A program made the translations under genes and the position numbers. 64,000 nt of DNA from Chlorops oryzae. Taxonomy: Eukaryota > Arthropoda > Insecta > Diptera > Chloropidae. The notes beneath the pieces were generated by a model. The model searched no databases. It was not told the origin of the DNA and saw nothing but the letters and a program-made list of their open reading frames with translations. The stretch is from the NCBI GenBank assembly GCA_020466095.1, contig CM035807.1, forward strand, positions 32,688,663 through 32,752,662. Reading direction: 5' to 3'. This document shows positions 59,793 through 64,000 of this stretch, one piece after another. Each line of letters opens with the position of its first letter. Positions within the stretch are counted from its first letter, which is position 1.

Positions 59793-60846
59793 TTTCATCA
59801 ATATGTATGTTGCTTGCGAAAATTAACATTAACATATGTGATAAATGAAATCATTTGTCATTGTTGTCACAAAATTAATTTTCTAAATGACTAACAAGGC
59901 TAATTGCTTCGAGAAGGTGATGCGGCGTCATCTGAGAGCTGAATTTAAATGACCAAATTAAGAAGATTTCATCATCATCAGCATCATGTAGAGCATTAGT
60001 TTGCATGATGAAGTATGGAAGCCAGGCCGCCACGCTAGACCGATAACGAACTCAAGCAACGACGACTCCACTTTTCAGTCTTGTCAAGAGTCGTAACGCT
60101 TGGAGCAAAGAACAAGCTTTTTAAACTCTTCAATAATACAGCTTAAAGTCATGAAATACAATGAATACTACTTGGGATCAGGAAAAATATGCTTAGAAAC
60201 ATTTCAAACTTCATACACTGAGCTGTAGATAATAACGAAAGGTTTCTTGGAAGCTTCAAAGTAATATTAATATTCTGAGAGACGTTTCCTTCTTAAGAGA
60301 TCAAATAATAATAATGTCTTTTAAAAAATGAGGTCCTCAAAAGAATAGGAAATGGACTTTCTCAGTAATTTGCTTTCGAAAGTCTTCCGCAAAATCCGCA
60401 TCGCTTGTGAAGATGTTCGCATCTTTTGAGCAAAACGGTAAAGGAGGGATGAAAAGAAAAACGCATTGAATAATTAAAGAATTTCTCGATAAAATCTTAT
60501 CCTTCTAAATGCTTTTGGGTACACATTCGTATTTTTAACTGTAATGGGTATGATTTTCTTAGACACTCAATTGAAAGAGCTCGTGTAAAATTAATGACCG
60601 CTTCTTGGTACCCCCAAGCAAACCAAAGAAGTCCAAAAAACCGTCTGACTTCCTCTTCAAGATGCGAATCGGGCACCGAAAAATGCTTTTAACAAAACCA
60701 ATTAAATTTAATTTGACGTAGGCGCAAAATTTGTATAAAGTAAAATTTACTTAATTTAAAAAAATTTCATAAACGTATTTTTCCTATTATTCTACAGCAG
60801 TGATGACCAAACCTATACTTAAACATTCATAATTGCCCAGTAGAAA
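59793..60846. other. Intergenic, nothing recognised
   Basis: Single-copy AT-rich sequence to the right of the duplication. No gene was recognised. Confidence 0.4.
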
Positions 60847-61140
60847 ATGTGCCGCGGAGCCGCACCACCTGCCTTCGTGGAGGATGCACGCGGTGATATT
60901 TCTATACGAATGTCATTACGCTTGACCTCGGACGAGTTCATTCGCATGGCAGCGGGAAAGTCTACAGGACGCGCTGCATGACATGTTCATCGAGACGGAG
61001 CCGGTAGAAATGATCATTTCGCTCCGTCTCGATGAAGCTGTCCTGCTGAGCATTTCACTTGGCTGTCCGCTCTGAAAGGCGCGATGACTTGTTCCGCGCC
61101 GACACAATTTTCTGCTGGGGAGCTACTCTGATTTGCATTG
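60847..61140 (+). pseudogene. GC-rich, frame-broken coding remnant, unknown family
   Basis: Much richer in G+C than its surroundings. Frames read, in order: ATG-CRGAAPPAFVEDARGDI, SIRMSLRLTSDEFIRM, after an apparent extra G near 60950 QRESLQDALHDMFIETEPVE, MIISLRLDEAVLLS, and after another shift near 61050 LAVRSERRDDLFRADTIFCW. Each piece looks like normal protein, so a decayed or mis-assembled exon is likely. The phrase DDLFRA faintly recalls Ras-GAP domains, but this is weak. A perfect 16-bp hairpin lies inside. Confidence 0.45.
60986..61036. repeat. Perfect 16-bp hairpin around a second palindrome
   Basis: TTCATCGAGACGGAGC (60986-61001) and GCTCCGTCTCGATGAA (61021-61036) pair fully. The loop contains the palindrome GAAATGATCATTTC. 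Confidence 0.9.
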
Positions 61141-61427
61141 ACGAAGTTTGTTTTTTACACACACAAAAAGTCCCTGTGACAAAAATTATCTCGAACAGGG
61201 TTCTTATCTCTTGAGTGAAGAGAATCGGCTTTGATTCTTTTTTGAAGCTTGTAAACATAAAATTTATTTATAAATTTTTTTATCAAGCTTCAAACTTCAT
61301 GGAGGTTTAAATTTTTGGGCCATTTAGATCGCATTAAGTTATCAATTATAATTGACCCACAGATATTTATGCACTATACCTCATAGCTTGATAAAATTAT
61401 AATTATGAAATTGTAATTTTTATTATA

Positions 61428-61659
61428 CAGTTTGGAGAGTGTGAACCAGGGGTAGAACACCTTGGTGGTGTGAGTCTATGGACTGAGGGTTATAAAACAG
61501 ATTACGCTAGAATTCTAACTGTTTGCCGGAGGAGGCCGGTCAAAAATTATTTTTTTGTCAATCAAATAAAGCAAATGAAACATGAAAATCTAAACCTCGA
61601 TAGTGTGAACAGCCTACGTAATATGAACAGGCATTGTTCGCTCTATCCAGCGTCGACTG
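61428..61659. mobile_element. Tc1/mariner (pogo-like) MITE, TA target, copy 2
   Basis: The ends CAGTTTGGAGAGTGTGAAC and TGTTCGCTCTATCCAGCG...GACTG are flanked by TA on both sides. They match the ends of 7338-7559, and the interior is strongly diverged. Confidence 0.65.
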
Positions 61660-61661
61660 TA

Positions 61662-62084
61662 CTTACATCATCCATACAATCCGCTGGAAATACGGCTATT
61701 TGCATAAGAAGAGCTTAAGGAGCAAACGAGAAATATGAGTTCAGATGGCACCGACGGTCATCAATTTTAATTCCATAATCTGAAAGGATTTTACAAATCC
61801 ACCACGACCGATGGTAGAAACGTGTTTGGACAATGGTGGACTGCCAAATCGGGGCTTAGGTGGTCATTATGATGTAAAGGTGAATGTATACGATTGTCCG
61901 TATTGTGGTTTCTTTGTAGTATTGATTCGAACAGCTTTCAATCACCTTTAATTTGGATGATCCTTTAGTATGTTAAATTTCTTTCTAAATGTCTTCATTG
62001 GAATTTGGAACAGCAAGTATAAATGAAGTTAATCAGAAATGACATTGTGTAATGATGTTCCCTAATATTTACACACTCAGTGTC
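61662..62084. other. Intergenic, nothing recognised
   Basis: No exon, RNA gene or repeat pair was recognised. Confidence 0.4.
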
Positions 62085-62925
62085 GAGGGTATATTGCGTT
62101 TGTGTGGTTGTGTGTAACACCCAGAACCAGTCGAGATGGACCATACCAAATGTATATAGAAATGATCAGCGTCACCAGGAGATTCGATTTAGACATGTCC
62201 GTCCGTCTGTCCGTCTGTCTGTATACAGTTATCTTATCGAAGGAGTTAAGCTATCTTGAAGAAATTTGGTATGCGTGCTAACGGGGACATGAGTAAGAAC
62301 AAGTTCGAGAATGGACCCGATCGGACCATTTTTAGGGGTACCTCCAGTACTAGGGTCTGTTACGAAAACAACAAAAACTGCTCTAAAATCGGAGTTTTTC
62401 AAGATATTTTGATGAAATTTGGTATTTGAGACATGTTTAAGGCAATTACTATGAGTTTAAAAAAATTGGAAAAGTGGGCGTGACAGAAGGGCGTTTTTCG
62501 AAAATTCTCTCCTACACCCGAAAATAATATGGGACTTGAACGAAAGTTGGCACTTATGCCTCGTTTGTAGCCACAAACATGCTCCCTAAAATTTTTTTTG
62601 GTCGGTCCATTAGTAAGGGTACCTCCAGTACTAGGGTCTGTCACAAAAGTCTCAAAACAGCCCCAAAATCGATCTTTTTCCAAATATTTCAATGAAACTT
62701 GGAATTTGCGCGTATATTTCGCCTCCGATTAGAATTCCAAAAAATTGGAAAAGTGGGCGTGGCAAAAGGGGTAGTTTTCATAAAGAAATTTGAACAAAAG
62801 TCGGTATATGGGGCCCCTTTTGACCTTCAACACTTCTTGATATTAAAAATTATTTGAAGATATGTGTCTGTGTCGGGTATTCTATTGTCAGGCTCGCCTG
62901 ACTATAACACCCTTACTTGTTTTTC
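62085..62925 (+). mobile_element. Repeat family A copy, most complete
   Basis: The 5' end is CTCAGTGTCGAGGGTATATT, then GATCAGCGTCACCAGGAGAT, GTCCGTCCGTCTGTCCGTC, and two related internal blocks around GGGTACCTCCAGTACTAGGG. It ends with the hairpin GTCAGGC-TC-GCCTGAC, 13 nt, CTTGTTTTT. Non-coding. Confidence 0.8.
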
Positions 62926-63761
62926 ATTTATTTCTCATTTAGATTGCTGATCCTCTTTCAATAGCATCAATTTTATGCCTCACATTATCAGCTTCAATGG
63001 ATTCTAAAAATCATATTATCTCATCACTCTTCCCGACAAAATCAGTGATCTCTTTTGGGACTATCACTGTCACTGTCCCAACTTTCTCCATGTGTGTTTT
63101 TCTGAAATAAGGTTAGCTGCTTGCAGTTGTTCAATGAAAAATAATTCAGTATAGATAGGAAAGCATATTGGAAGATCTCTAAAGGAACCTTTTTAATGTT
63201 AGCCTGGAAGAGAAGGATGAAGCTGGAAAACATTCCCCAATATACAACAAGTAGATGCAACGTAAACGGCGGAGACGTTGAGTTTGAAAATAATTACTAA
63301 TTGAAGTCAAACTTTATTTCATAAGAATAATATGCTAAGACTATCGGTAGGAAGGTTAATATTCTAGAAATGTATCTTTATTCAAAGAATTCCTATATCA
63401 GTAATATTTTTTACTGAGATTGTATTTAAATACTTGAAATTTTAAGTAAGCTTAAGATCTATCGTTCCGCTGTGCTAAACTTCAATTTTTACTACTTTTA
63501 AATTAATGTTAAGGGAAAATAATTATAATTAAGAATCTTTTTAACTTTCAATTAATAAATATAACTGAATTAATGAATTTGCATTCAGCATTGAATATAC
63601 TTATTAATTTTTAACTTTACTGGCTTCGATATAAAATTCTTCATTTTGTTCATTGTTGGTTAAATATTTTTTTTTGTGAAGTGAAAGTAGGTCGAGTATT
63701 CAAGATTTAACATGAACATGACCATTAGCTTCAAAATCTGATGATTTATTTATTTTATAGT
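62926..63761. other. Intergenic, nothing recognised
   Basis: AT-rich sequence between the A copy and the inverted duplication copy. No gene was recognised. Confidence 0.4.
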
Positions 63762-64000
63762 TTTTATGTCCATTTAAATCGATCTATCAATCATTTAACA
63801 TGCACATTATAACAATCGAGGATATAAACTATTTCCAAGAACATTTCATGGATAAATAAACTAAGAAGCTCGTATTTCGGAACAAATTCAGCTGCACTCG
63901 ATATTCAAAATTGGTTGCACTAAAATCGTTAATGCTCAATTATCTTTCCGAATCGGCAATTTAGCCATCAAACCTCAGTGGAGTATATGACAGCATGATT
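63762..64000 (-). repeat. Third, inverted copy of the 3 kb duplicated unit (partial)
   Basis: The reverse complement matches about 55960-56190 (and the equivalent part of copy 2), for example CAAACCTCAGTGGA and GATCTATCAATCATTTAACA. It continues past the right edge. Confidence 0.88.

Noticed and set aside
1..64000. CRISPR arrays, operons or bacterial signals
   Set aside because: The window is an intron-containing animal genome; the regular repeats seen are a coding minisatellite and transposons.

Overview
The window is AT-rich eukaryotic DNA from a higher dipteran. Short GT-AG introns, fly-like versions of WDR20, kanadaptin, RSPH3, TAF1 and the choline transporter, a mellifera-type mariner and INE-1/mini-me-like repeats all point that way. 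A tephritid fruit fly is plausible, but that is an inference from the repeat types and not proven here.

Genes lie mainly in the first 45 kb. On the minus strand is a WDR20-type WD40 gene (1-4768, running off the left edge) with a 3.4 kb first intron full of nested transposons. An intronless RSPH3-like gene (8085-10117, plus) converges on kanadaptin (10182-12325, minus), with 64 bp between the stop codons. A two-exon gene for an unrecognised Cys/His protein follows (15036-16600, plus). Next come a decayed but intron-containing TAF1 fragment (17824-19190) and a truncated mariner (19309-20030). The high-affinity choline transporter gene is complete in eight exons (25192-27570, plus). A secreted YGAP-repeat protein gene (41664-44141, minus) carries an 18-unit, 60-bp coding minisatellite.

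The rest is repeat-derived. There are six hAT-type MITEs with 8-bp target duplications (five perfect), one Harbinger-like and several TA-flanked TIR elements, tRNA-derived SINE-like modules (six of them with A and B boxes spaced 32-34 nt), and two INE-1/mini-me-like families, called A and B here, with matching 3' ends. From 49.4 kb to the right edge the sequence is a rearranged block. It has an inverted repeat of about 1 kb arms centred near 51.39 kb, a 3.05 kb tandem duplication (53259-56322 and 56743-59792) separated by a B fragment, and a third, inverted copy entering at the right edge.

Several otherwise good reading frames (RSPH3-like, kanadaptin, YGAP protein, the 60.9 kb remnant) carry single-base frame breaks. 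This could be real decay or residual indel errors in the assembly, and the sequence alone cannot separate the two. The most interesting candidate is the RSPH3-like gene, whose C-terminal half is replaced by six copies of an amphipathic helix resembling the docking helices by which radial-spoke protein 3 binds RIIa/DPY-30 dimers.
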